DNA of 64,000 bases. Source: Colimorpha sp045576855 (GTDB lineage Bacteria > Bacteroidota > Bacteroidia > Bacteroidales > P3). The translations under genes were made by a program, and so were the position numbers. This document shows positions 32,758 through 41,219 of the stretch, piece by piece. The stretch is taken from contig JAZNHG010000038.1 of assembly GCA_045576855.1 (NCBI GenBank), positions 1 to 64,000 of the forward strand, written 5' to 3'. Position 1 is the first letter of the stretch. Every line of letters starts with the position of its first letter. Under the pieces are notes generated by a model. It was not told the DNA's origin and made no database searches. It saw nothing but the letters and a program-made list of their open reading frames with translations.

Positions 32758-33975
32758 ATGACGCGTCCGCAACTCATCATAGCCCCCGGCAAGGAGAAAG
32801 CCCTTCTGCGTCGCCATCCCTGGATATTCTCGGGTGCGGTCAAACGCATCGTCGGCGAACCGCAAGAAGGTGACATCGTGGATGTTGTCGATGCCAGCGG
32901 CCACTGGATGGCCACGGGATACTATCAGAACGAAAGCATTATCTGCAAGGTGCTCACCTTTGATGCCGACGAGGCAGCACTCCCCATCGAGGAGCTTCTT
33001 CGCCGACGCATCCATTCGGCCGTCAACTATCGTGTTGTATTCGGATTCTTCAGCAACGAACGAACCAATGTCTTTCGGCTGGCCCATGCCGAAGGAGACA
33101 ACCTGCCGGGTCTTGTGGCCGACTGGTACAATGGTGTGCTTGTCCTGCAGGCCCACTCGGTGGGCATGCACCGTTTACTGCCCCTGCTGGCAGAGCTGTT
33201 TGTACACGAAGTACAGACATATCACGGCTATCCGCTCCGAGCTGTCTTCGACAAGAGCAGCGCTACCGTCCCGGGCGGCGGTGTGCACGACGGCATTATT
33301 TGGGGCGAGGAGACTGCGGAAAATGAAGTCCTGGAGAATGGCATACGCTTGAATGTGAATTTCTACGAAGGGCAGAAGACCGGCTTCTTCATCGACCAGC
33401 GCGAAAACCGCGCCCTCGTCCAGCAGCTCGCCTCCGGTCGCCGCCTTCTCAACTGCTTCGGATACACCGGAGGCTTCTCGTTGGCAGCCCTGAAGGGCGG
33501 TGCCGAATATGTCGAAACCGTGGACATCAGCAAGAAGGCCATTGCTCTTTGTGAGCGCAATGTAGAACTGAACTTTGGCCCCGATGCATCGCATTGCGGT
33601 GTGGCTGCCGATGTACTCGAATATCTGAATACCATTGATAAGGGTGACTATGCCCGAGGGTTCGATTTTATCATCCTCGACCCTCCTGCCTTTGCCAAAA
33701 ACCACCGTTCGCTCCAAGCCGGACTTAAGGGGTATCGCTCCATCAACCAACGTGCTATGGAGAAGATTGCACCAGGTGGCTTGCTGATGACCTTCAGCTG
33801 CAGCCAGGCCGTCAGCCGCGACGACTTCCAGACGATGGTCTTCACCGCCGCCATGAATGCCCACCGCAGCGTCCGTATCGTCCGTCAGCTGCCCCATGCC
33901 GCCGACCATCCCGTCTCCATCTTCCACCCCGAGGGCGAATACCTCAAAGGTCTCCTGCTCCAAGTGGAGAGTTGA
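32758..33975 (+). CDS. Class I SAM-dependent rRNA methyltransferase (RlmI-like)
   Basis: 405 aa from ATG 32758; a longer in-frame start is not supported by the family. An N-terminal PUA domain (~1-75, 'RHPWIFSGAVKRI'), a central EEHEE-like part, then the methylase with 'GQKTGFFIDQRENR', motif I 'LLNCFGYTGGFSLAAL' and catalytic-loop-like 'ILDPPAFAKN'. Related enzymes methylate cytosine 1962 of 23S rRNA; the target here is inferred. Confidence 0.9.
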   Translation: MTRPQLIIAPGKEKALLRRHPWIFSGAVKRIVGEPQEGDIVDVVDASGHWMATGYYQNESIICKVLTFDADEAALPIEELLRRRIHSAVNYRVVFGFFSNERTNVFRLAHAEGDNLPGLVADWYNGVLVLQAHSVGMHRLLPLLAELFVHEVQTYHGYPLRAVFDKSSATVPGGGVHDGIIWGEETAENEVLENGIRLNVNFYEGQKTGFFIDQRENRALVQQLASGRRLLNCFGYTGGFSLAALKGGAEYVETVDISKKAIALCERNVELNFGPDASHCGVAADVLEYLNTIDKGDYARGFDFIILDPPAFAKNHRSLQAGLKGYRSINQRAMEKIAPGGLLMTFSCSQAVSRDDFQTMVFTAAMNAHRSVRIVRQLPHAADHPVSIFHPEGEYLKGLLLQVES

Positions 33976-33983
33976 GAGTTGTC

Positions 33984-34136
33984 AATGTTCAGTGTTCAGT
34001 GTTTAGTGTTCAGTATCCGGGTGCGGCAGCCCGCTCTCCACTAAACACTAAACACTGAACACTAAACACTGAACACTGAACACTAAACGCTAAACACTAA
34101 ACACTGAACACTAAACACTGAACACTAAACACTAAA
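33984..34136. repeat. Inverted heptamer arrays around a core (cagtgtt / aaacact)
   Basis: A left arm of (T)TCAGTGT/TTAGTGT units, a core 'tatccgggtgcggcagccc', and a right arm of ~13 AAACACT/GAACACT units that is the reverse complement of the left word. The same core, one base shorter, is at 50763-50790. Confidence 0.88.
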
Positions 34137-34317
34137 AATACCCCCCCCTGTTGTGACGCAAAAATTCGCCTTTGTAACCCACTGAAAGACAGGTTTCCAA
34201 CCTATCATCGACTTACCAACGACTTACCAACGACTTATCAACGACTTACCAACATCTACTATGGTAGTCGTTGTTAAGGTTTTAGCATGTGTTTTCCGAG
34301 CCTATCGCAGGGCTGTT
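34137..34317. repeat. Intergenic region with an 11-bp array (cgacttaccaa)
   Basis: Four units of CGACTTACCAA/CGACTTATCAA at about 34208-34252 lie between the heptamer element and the AraC gene end. No gene or terminator is recognised here. Confidence 0.75.
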
Positions 34318-35130
34318 TTATTCCCTCAGGGCCGTCGGTGCCGCCCCGAGGTGCTTCTGCACGTAGCGGACGAAATAATTTGTTGTGGAGAAACCGTAGT
34401 AGTCGGATATTTCTTCCAGGGTGAGGGCGCGGTTGCGCAGGGTGCGGCTGATGTCGAGGGCTGTGTAGCGTGTAATCCAGTACATGGCCGGTTGTCCGCT
34501 AACCTCGCGGCACACCTCGCTGAGGTACTTCGGCGTGACGCACAGTGCGTCGGCATACCACGCCACGTCGCGGTGCCGCACAAACTCGCCGCGGTCCAGC
34601 AGCGACATGAACTGCTGCATCAGCAGTGCCTGCTGGTTGGTGACATGCCGCTCGCCGTAAAGTTCCACGTGGAAGTCGAAGAAGTCTATTATCATGCACT
34701 GCACGGCGTTGAGCATCGCATCGCGGTGGAAGTTATGCTGTGGCAAAGCGAGGCGGCGACGTATGTAGTCGAAATTCAGCGCGCAGACCTCCTGCTGCTG
34801 GGCGTTGAGGTGCATCACCGGGTTTTCGAACAGCGCCAGATGGCCCCGCATGCCGTAGTTGCTCTGCGGCGAAGCCACCTCGGTGAAGGGGGCTGAGACA
34901 TAGATGACCTCGATGCGGAAGTCCTCGCTCGGCGCGTAGTCGTGCAGCAAGAGCGACTGCTGCGGTATGATGAGGCAGTCGCCCGCCGCCAGGCGGTGCT
35001 CTCGCGCCCCGAGGCGGAAGGTGCAGCTGCCCGCCCGGCACAGCGCGTGGGTGATGTAGCCCTGCTGCTGCATGGCTGCCGTCTGGTCAAGGCTTGTGGC
35101 AATGATGATGTCTTCGTTCAGTGTGCTCAT
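34318..35130 (-). CDS. AraC family transcriptional regulator
   Basis: 270 aa. A cupin-like N-terminal sensor ('TFRLGAREHRLAAGDCLIIPQ') is followed by a C-terminal AraC domain with two helix-turn-helix motifs ('LCVTPKYLSEVCREVSGQPA', 'TLEEISDYYGFSTTNYFVRY'). It is divergent from the cupin/amidohydrolase/reductase cluster, with a shared 175-bp intergenic region, so it probably controls that cluster. Its inducer is unknown. Confidence 0.9.
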   Translation of the reverse strand: MSTLNEDIIIATSLDQTAAMQQQGYITHALCRAGSCTFRLGAREHRLAAGDCLIIPQQSLLLHDYAPSEDFRIEVIYVSAPFTEVASPQSNYGMRGHLALFENPVMHLNAQQQEVCALNFDYIRRRLALPQHNFHRDAMLNAVQCMIIDFFDFHVELYGERHVTNQQALLMQQFMSLLDRGEFVRHRDVAWYADALCVTPKYLSEVCREVSGQPAMYWITRYTALDISRTLRNRALTLEEISDYYGFSTTNYFVRYVQKHLGAAPTALRE

Positions 35131-35208
35131 AACTTTCAGATAACGCGGAGTTAATGTGTTTATTGCATCGGCGGGGGTGCATTTTGTGCATTATGAGGGG
35201 CATTCTGT

Positions 35209-35243
35209 GTTTGGTCTGACGGAGGGATTGGTTGTAATTTTGC
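35209..35243 (+). promoter_or_regulatory. Promoter of the cupin-led cluster
   Basis: TTG at 35211-35213, a 21-bp spacer and TAATTTTGC at 35235-35243, about 60 bp before the cupin start and on the far side from the AraC gene. Confidence 0.65.
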
Positions 35244-35304
35244 AGTCGGAAACCGGGTTGCCGGATATGGTTTTGATTGTTGAATGTTAATGAATTATAA
35301 CGAT

Positions 35305-35874
35305 ATGAAAAGCATCTTGATGCCGCTTGCGGCGGCTGCAGTGGCCCTTGCGCTGGTGGCCTGCGGCGGGAAAGGGACTAACACGGACAAGGATATGTTT
35401 ACTACCGTGGAGGCGTCGGCGTGGACTCTCGGCGAGCCTAACAATACCTATGCCCAATACTTCATCGGGCAGAGCTACCTGGCGGTGCTCGACTCCGTCA
35501 GCGGCCTCTGCAACGTCACCTTCGAACCCTGCTGCCGCAACAACTGGCACATCCACCACCACGCCGTCCAGGTGCTGGTCTGCGTCAGCGGTCGCGGATG
35601 GTATCAGGAGTGGGGCAAGGAGCCTGTCGAGCTGACGCCTGGCACGGTGGTCACCGTCCCCGCCGGCACCAAGCACTGGCACGGCGCCGCCGCCGACAGT
35701 TGGATGCAGCACCTGGCCTACTTCACCGCCCAGCAGCCCGGCTTCCGCAACGAACTGATGGAGCAGCGAGAGCAGAGTGATGCTCGCATCAACTCTGCCG
35801 AGTCGCGACAGAAGTCGAGTGAAACTCAATGGCTCGAGCCTGTCGACGACGAACAATACAGCAAACTGAAATGA
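35305..35874 (+). CDS. Cupin-domain lipoprotein
   Basis: 189 aa from ATG 35305. A lipoprotein signal ('AVALALVACGG', lipobox cysteine ~22). A cupin fold carries a metal-site-like 'NWHIHHHAVQVL' and 'PAGTKHWHG'. Cupins of this size are often fused with or next to carboxymuconolactone-decarboxylase-like proteins in quinone/aldehyde metabolism. Its stop overlaps the next start (ATGA), so it is coupled with the amidohydrolase gene. Confidence 0.8.
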   Translation: MKSILMPLAAAAVALALVACGGKGTNTDKDMFTTVEASAWTLGEPNNTYAQYFIGQSYLAVLDSVSGLCNVTFEPCCRNNWHIHHHAVQVLVCVSGRGWYQEWGKEPVELTPGTVVTVPAGTKHWHGAAADSWMQHLAYFTAQQPGFRNELMEQREQSDARINSAESRQKSSETQWLEPVDDEQYSKLK

Positions 35875-37193
35875 AAAGAACGCTAACACTGCTGCTTATG
35901 GCTGTTATCACCTATACGCTGTCGGCGCAAATCGACCTGCACAGCCACGCCGTCACCGAGGACTATCTGGCGTTCATCAAGGAGCACCACGCCGAGATGG
36001 ACGAGGGGTTCCCCATACCTCACTGGGATGAGTCCAGCCATCTGGCTTTTATGGACCGTGCTGGTATCGAGACCTCGGTGCTGACGATGCCGGCACCGCA
36101 ACCCTGGTTTGGCGACGGTGCTGCGTCAGCTGCCGCCTGCCACCGGTGGAACGAAGAGTGCGCCCTGCTCAAGGCACGCCATCCCGGACGGTTCCGCTTC
36201 TGCGCCGCGCTGCCGCTGCCCGACGTGGAGCGGGCCCTCGAGGAGGCGCGCTATGCCCTGGACGTGCTGGGGGCCGACGGCGTGAAGTTGGCCACCAACG
36301 CCTACGGACAGTACCTCGGCGACCCCGCGCTGGACACGCTGATGGATTTCCTCAACCAGCGCCACGCCGTCGTCATCCTGCACCCCCACAAGCCCTCGGC
36401 GGTCAACGTGCAGCTCATCGCCGACGTGCCGCTGGCCAGCTACGAATACTTGGCCGAAACCACGCGCGCCATCCTCAATATGGTGGCCCACAACGTGCTG
36501 GTGCGCTATCCCGACCTCAAGGTGATGGTGCCCCATTGCGGCTCCTTCCTGCCCACGGCCCTGCCGCGCTTCCGCTCGCTGCTACCCGTGATGGTGAAGC
36601 AAGGCATAATGCAGCCCGTCGATGTCGACGCCAACCTCAGTCGCCTGTGGTACGACCTTGCTGGCGCCCCCACCGACGATGTCATCCGTATGCTCCTCAC
36701 CGTCACCACTCCTGACCACTTGCTCTACGGCTCCGACTACCCCTACGTGGCAGAACCCGTACTGCTGCAGGGCAAGCGGTCGATGGCCGAGCGTCTGCCG
36801 ATGCACGGCCTCGACCCACAGGCTGTCTTCTCCGACAACGCCCGCCGTCTCTTCGGCGAAGAGGTCCCCGCCAAGCCCCGCGGCGAACGTATCACGCGTC
36901 TGGCTGAGATTGAGGTGGACCCCGCGCAGTTGGAAGCCTATATGCAGTACGCCACCGAGGTGGGCCGCACCAGTATGGCCACCGAGCCCGGCGTGCTCAC
37001 CCTCTTCTCGATGCAGGACAAGGCCAATCCAGCCAAGATATATATCCTTGAGGTCTACGCAGACAGCGCCGCCTACCAGCACCACATACAGACGCCCCAC
37101 TTCCGTAAGTACAAAGAATCCACCGCCGCGATGGTGCGCAGCCTGAAGCTTATCGATGTCGACCCGCTGGTGGAACTGCGCGTCAAACAGTGA
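35871..37193 (+). CDS. Exported amidohydrolase fused to an ABM-type monooxygenase domain
   Basis: 440 aa from ATG 35871, with a signal peptide (KRTLTLLLMAVITYTLSAQ). Residues ~25-330 are an amidohydrolase_2 (ACMSD-like) barrel: 'IDLHSHAV', 'ILHPHK', 'VMVPHCG' and 'YGSDYPY' supply metal ligands. Residues ~345-435 form a second domain with 'TEPGVLTLFSMQDKANPAKI' and 'HHIQTPHFRKY', typical of antibiotic-biosynthesis-monooxygenase (ABM) domains. The fusion suggests a decarboxylating or ring-processing step on a small aromatic, but the substrate is unknown. Confidence 0.82.
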   Translation: MKRTLTLLLMAVITYTLSAQIDLHSHAVTEDYLAFIKEHHAEMDEGFPIPHWDESSHLAFMDRAGIETSVLTMPAPQPWFGDGAASAAACHRWNEECALLKARHPGRFRFCAALPLPDVERALEEARYALDVLGADGVKLATNAYGQYLGDPALDTLMDFLNQRHAVVILHPHKPSAVNVQLIADVPLASYEYLAETTRAILNMVAHNVLVRYPDLKVMVPHCGSFLPTALPRFRSLLPVMVKQGIMQPVDVDANLSRLWYDLAGAPTDDVIRMLLTVTTPDHLLYGSDYPYVAEPVLLQGKRSMAERLPMHGLDPQAVFSDNARRLFGEEVPAKPRGERITRLAEIEVDPAQLEAYMQYATEVGRTSMATEPGVLTLFSMQDKANPAKIYILEVYADSAAYQHHIQTPHFRKYKESTAAMVRSLKLIDVDPLVELRVKQ

Positions 37194-37214
37194 CACAATC
37201 TAAATCCACACGAT

Positions 37215-37835
37215 ATGAAAATCAGACAAATCATCTTCGCAGCCTTCGCCCTCATGATGGCCACAAGCTGCAACGGACAAACCAAACACGTGAACACTAA
37301 CGCAGTCAAACAATCAAACAATCAGACAATGAACAAGATCGTCATTTTCTTCTCCCACGCGGGCGACAACTACAGCGTGGGCAACATCGAGGTTGGCAAC
37401 ACCAAAATCGTGGCCGACTATATCAGCGAGCTGACCGGTGCCGACCAGTACGAAATCGTCACCCATAAGTACGACGGAATGGCCTACAATCCCCTTATCA
37501 AGCTGGCGCAGGAAGAGGCCAACCGCGGCGAGCTGCCGCCCTACGAGGGCAAGGCCCCTGACCTCTCGCAGTACGACACCGTTTTCATCGGTGGCCCCGT
37601 GTGGTGGGGAACCTATCCGCAGGTGATGTTCTCGCTGTTCAAGGACATCAACCTTGACGGCAAGACCGTAATCCCTTTCACCACTCATGAGGGCAGTGGC
37701 CTGGCCAACTGCGTCAGCGATGTGAAGCGCGCCTTCCCCAAGGCCAAAGTCACCACCGGCTGGAGCATCTACGGCCACGAGGTTCGCAGCGGCAAGGCCA
37801 AGGTGGAGAAATGGATCAAGAGTATTGTCAAATAA
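37215..37835 (+). CDS. Flavodoxin-fold lipoprotein
   Basis: 206 aa. A lipoprotein signal (AALMMATSCNG-like, Cys ~19) is followed by a linker and a flavodoxin domain: 'IVIFFSHAGDNY' as FMN phosphate loop and 'TVFIGGPVWWGTYPQ' as flavin loop. It is the first of four flavin proteins in this region. The next gene starts 13 bp after its stop. Confidence 0.85.
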   Translation: MKIRQIIFAAFALMMATSCNGQTKHVNTNAVKQSNNQTMNKIVIFFSHAGDNYSVGNIEVGNTKIVADYISELTGADQYEIVTHKYDGMAYNPLIKLAQEEANRGELPPYEGKAPDLSQYDTVFIGGPVWWGTYPQVMFSLFKDINLDGKTVIPFTTHEGSGLANCVSDVKRAFPKAKVTTGWSIYGHEVRSGKAKVEKWIKSIVK

Positions 37836-37848
37836 CATCGAGATTATT

Positions 37849-38688
37849 ATGCAAACAATCAGATTGAGCAATGGCGTCGAGATGCCGCAGATTGGCTACG
37901 GCGTGTACCAGGTGACGCCCGAGGAATGCGAACGTTGCGTGAGCGAGGCGCTGAGCGTGGGCTACCGTATGATCGACACGGCACAGGCCTACAACAACGA
38001 GGAGGGAGTGGGCAACGCCGTCCGCAAGAGCGGTATCGACCGCAAGGACATCTTCATCGTCAGCAAGGTGTGGATAGGCAACTACGGCTACGAACGCGCC
38101 AAGGCCAGCATTGACGAGAGCCTGCGCAAACTGCAGACCGACTATATCGACCTGATGCTGCTGCACCAGCCTTTCTGCGACCGCTACGGCGCCTATCGCG
38201 CCCTGGAGGAAGCCTACCGCGCGGGCAAGCTGCGCGCCATCGGCGTCAGCAACTTCTACCCCGACCACCTCGTCGACCTGGCCTACAACGTAGAGGTGAT
38301 GCCCATGGTGAACCAGGTGGAGACCCACGTCTTCGACCAGCAACGCGAGGCGCGCAAGTTTATGGACGAGCTGGACTGCCGCATCATGTCATGGGGCCCC
38401 TTGGCCGAAGGCCGCAACGGTTTCTTCACCAACCCCCTGTTGGCCGAGATAGGCAAACGCCACGGCAAGAGCGTGGCCCAGGTTGCCCTGCGCTGGTTGC
38501 TGCAGAGCGGCGTCATCATCATCCCCAAGAGCACCCACCGCGAGCGCATGGCCGAGAACATCTATATCTTCGACTTCGAGCTCACCGCCGACGAGATGGC
38601 CCAGATTCAGACCCTCGACACCGGCCGCAGCCTCTTCTTCGACCACCACGACGGCGAGGTGACCAAGATGTTCATGGGTTGGCGGTAA
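37849..38688 (+). CDS. Aldo/keto reductase
   Basis: 279 aa from ATG 37849. AKR signature residues: 'GYRMIDTAQAYNNEEGVG' (Asp, Tyr), 'KVWIGNYG' (Lys), 'LMLLHQPF' (His), 'GVSNFYPDHL' and 'IIIPKSTHRERM' for NADPH. It reduces carbonyl groups; substrate unknown. Co-directional with the flavodoxin gene. Confidence 0.92.
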   Translation: MQTIRLSNGVEMPQIGYGVYQVTPEECERCVSEALSVGYRMIDTAQAYNNEEGVGNAVRKSGIDRKDIFIVSKVWIGNYGYERAKASIDESLRKLQTDYIDLMLLHQPFCDRYGAYRALEEAYRAGKLRAIGVSNFYPDHLVDLAYNVEVMPMVNQVETHVFDQQREARKFMDELDCRIMSWGPLAEGRNGFFTNPLLAEIGKRHGKSVAQVALRWLLQSGVIIIPKSTHRERMAENIYIFDFELTADEMAQIQTLDTGRSLFFDHHDGEVTKMFMGWR

Positions 38689-38754
38689 TAGTTCCTATTA
38701 ATAGGACACAGCTCATACAGACAACTTTCGAACGAAACATGCAAGCACAAACGG

Positions 38755-38789
38755 CGCATAAGCGGCACAATAAAAATGCCGCTTATGCG
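38755..38789. other. Perfect 13-bp hairpin upstream of an FMN reductase gene
   Basis: CGCATAAGCGGCA / TGCCGCTTATGCG with a 9-nt loop and no T-tract on either strand. It may be an operator or an RNA element. Confidence 0.55.
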
Positions 38790-38832
38790 TTGTTATACGC
38801 ACAAATACGTTACTGTAAACAAACCTAAAACA

Positions 38833-39453
38833 ATGAACATACTCCTCCTCAACGGCAGTCCCAACGCGAAGGGCTGCACCAACACCGCCCTCTGCGAGGT
38901 GGCCAAGACCATCAACGAAGGCGGCATCGAAACCGAGATTATCCATGTGGGCCACAAGGATATCCGCGGCTGCATGGGCTGCGGCAAGTGCCGCGAGCTG
39001 GGCCGTTGCATCTTCGACGATATGGTCAACGAGATCGCCCCCAAACTCGAGGTCGCCGACGGCCTGGTGGTGGGCTCGCCGGTCTACTATGCCGGTCCCA
39101 ACGGCACGTTGACCAACCTGCTGGACCGCCTCTTCTTCAGCGCTGGCTACTCCCTGCGCATGAAGGTGGGCGCCGCCGTATGCTCCGCCCGACGCGCTGG
39201 CACCACGGCGACACTCGACCGCCTGAATAAGTACTTCACCCTGGCCGAGATGCCCATTGTCAGCAGCCGCTACTGGAACATGGTACACGGCCACACACCC
39301 GACGAGGCGCGCCGCGACGAAGAGGGCATGCAGATTATGCGCGTGCTGGGCCGCAATATGGCCTTCCTGGTCCGCGCCATCGCCGCCGAACGCGCCGCCC
39401 ACGGCCTCCCCGAAGAGGAACCGCAGCGCATTAACACCAACTTTATACGATAG
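38833..39453 (+). CDS. NADPH-dependent FMN reductase family protein
   Basis: 206 aa from ATG 38833 (MNILLLNGSPNAKGC). Flavodoxin-like fold with 'GSPNAKGCTNTAL', a 'CMGCGKC' cysteine cluster characteristic of the iron-sulfur flavoprotein/NADPH-FMN reductase branch, and 'GSPVYYAGPNGTLTNLLDR'. Likely a cytoplasmic electron donor or quinone/nitro reductase. It is followed 15 bp later by an acetyltransferase gene. Confidence 0.87.
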   Translation: MNILLLNGSPNAKGCTNTALCEVAKTINEGGIETEIIHVGHKDIRGCMGCGKCRELGRCIFDDMVNEIAPKLEVADGLVVGSPVYYAGPNGTLTNLLDRLFFSAGYSLRMKVGAAVCSARRAGTTATLDRLNKYFTLAEMPIVSSRYWNMVHGHTPDEARRDEEGMQIMRVLGRNMAFLVRAIAAERAAHGLPEEEPQRINTNFIR

Positions 39454-39468
39454 CAACACCATATAGCA

Positions 39469-40020
39469 ATGGAAACTAATGGAAAAACCTATGTCGGCAG
39501 CGACCAGCTCTACGAAGAGGTGCAACGCACTATGCAGTTGGTGGCAGAAATGAACACCGGCTACCATACCGAGGCCGAGGTGCGCGACTGCCTGCGCAAC
39601 ATCACCCGCCATGCTGTCGACGACACGGTGCGCGTCTTCACTCCGCTGCATATCAACTACGGCCCCGGCGTCAGCTTCGGGCGCGACTGCTTCCTCAACT
39701 TCGGATGTACCCTGTTGGCCCTGGGTGGCATCACCATCGAAGACGACGTTTTCATCGGTCCCCACTGCGTGCTGGCCACCGAGTATCACCCCGAGGACCC
39801 CGCCATGCGCCACACGCTGCTAACCAAGCCCATCGTCGTCAAGCGCAACGCATGGCTCGGCGCCAATGTCACAGTACTGGCTGGTGTCACCATCGGGGAG
39901 AATGCCATTGTGGCCGCTGGCAGTGTGGTCACCAAGGATGTGCCCGACAATATGGTCGTGGCCGGAACACCTGCCAAGGTGATTCGCAAAATCAATCAAA
40001 ATACCGCTCATATAAACTAA
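39469..40020 (+). CDS. Sugar O-acetyltransferase (left-handed beta-helix)
   Basis: 183 aa. The N-terminal maltose-acetyltransferase helix region is followed by hexapeptide repeats ('GPGVSFGRDCFLNFGC', 'ITIEDDVFIGPHCVLATEYH', 'VTVLAGVTIGENAIVAAGSV') and 'VVAGTPAKVIR'. The catalytic histidine lies in 'GPHCVL'. The acceptor sugar or small molecule is unknown. Confidence 0.88.
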   Translation: METNGKTYVGSDQLYEEVQRTMQLVAEMNTGYHTEAEVRDCLRNITRHAVDDTVRVFTPLHINYGPGVSFGRDCFLNFGCTLLALGGITIEDDVFIGPHCVLATEYHPEDPAMRHTLLTKPIVVKRNAWLGANVTVLAGVTIGENAIVAAGSVVTKDVPDNMVVAGTPAKVIRKINQNTAHIN

Positions 40021-40027
40021 CTATTCT

Positions 40028-40930
40028 GTGACAATCAAAGAAATCGACGTCAAGAGCGTAATGACCAAGTCGAACCTGCCGGTCAGCGACTTCTCGGTCA
40101 ATACGTATGTAGGATGCGCCCACGCCTGCAAGTACTGCTACGCCTCGTTCATGAAGCGTTTCACCAACCACCCCGAGCCTTGGGGCGACTTCGTGGACGT
40201 GAAGCTGTGGCCCGACATCAAGAACGCCAAGCGCTATGTTGGCAAGGAGGCTTTTCTCGGCTCGGTGACTGACTGCTACCAGCCCTGCGAAGCCAAATAC
40301 AAGCGCACCCGCGCCCTGCTGGAACAGCTTCAAGGCAGCGGCATACGCATCAGCATTGCCACCAAGAGCGACCTCGTGCTGCGCGACCTCGACCTGATAA
40401 AGGCATTCCCCGGCGCCCGCGTCAGTTGGAGCATCAACACCCTCGACGATGAATTCCGTCGCGAGATGGACCGCGGCGTGAGCATCGAACGCCGCCTGGA
40501 GGCCATGCGCCAGTTCTACGAGGCCGGCATCGACACCACCTGCTTCATTTCGCCCATCTTCCCCGGCATCACCGACGTCGAGGCCATCATCGAACGAGCC
40601 CAAGGCCAGTGCAACCTCGTGTGGCTGGAGAACCTCAACCTGCGCGGCGACTACAAAGGGCGCATACTGCAGTGGGTGCATGAACACCATCCCAGGCTCG
40701 ACACCCTCTACCACGACATCTACACCCGCAAAGACCGCACCTACTGGCACGAACTCAACGCCGACCTGAGCCACTTCTGCACCGACCGCGGCCTGCGCTA
40801 CGTACGCAACGACGACACCACCCATGCCCGCCACGGCGAGCCCCCGGTGGTGGTCAACTACTTCTACCACGAAGAGATAATCCCCTCGGCCCGCAAAGAG
40901 CAGCTGCGCCAAACCCGTATCTGCTGCTGA
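40028..40930 (+). CDS. SPL-like radical SAM protein (resembles radical SAM mobile pair protein B)
   Basis: 300 aa starting with GTG 40028. The radical SAM cluster CAHACKYC (CxxxCxxC, ~31-38) and 'FLGSVTDCYQPCEAKYKRTR' are typical of the spore-photolyase-like subgroup. The sequence closely follows proteins named radical SAM mobile pair protein B, which normally accompany a partner A. No partner A gene is in the window. A Sau3AI-type restriction system starts 289 bp further on. Confidence 0.75.
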   Translation: MTIKEIDVKSVMTKSNLPVSDFSVNTYVGCAHACKYCYASFMKRFTNHPEPWGDFVDVKLWPDIKNAKRYVGKEAFLGSVTDCYQPCEAKYKRTRALLEQLQGSGIRISIATKSDLVLRDLDLIKAFPGARVSWSINTLDDEFRREMDRGVSIERRLEAMRQFYEAGIDTTCFISPIFPGITDVEAIIERAQGQCNLVWLENLNLRGDYKGRILQWVHEHHPRLDTLYHDIYTRKDRTYWHELNADLSHFCTDRGLRYVRNDDTTHARHGEPPVVVNYFYHEEIIPSARKEQLRQTRICC

Positions 40931-41219
40931 ACAATTTAGTCTGTTCCACCGCTGTATTGATGCTCTCGTGGTTTTGTCATGTGTGTGATGAATGCCCCCA
41001 AAATCATAAATAATTGCCAATATTTCTGATATTGTCGACGTCATCGGTCTCGTTATTTCGATAGTGTTTGTCGATTGGGAAAAAACTGGTTACCATTGAA
41101 ACATTTTTTTTAAATTAAGAAATATTGCGTAATTTTGCAAACCAATAGAGCTGAAGAACAAAACCAATAATAATTGATAGTGTATTTTGTATAATGTTTG
41201 TAATCAATAGATAATCTAT

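Noticed and set aside
38755..38789. Hairpin as a terminator of the aldo/keto reductase gene
   Set aside because: No T-run follows the stem on either strand, so it is listed only as a hairpin of unknown role.
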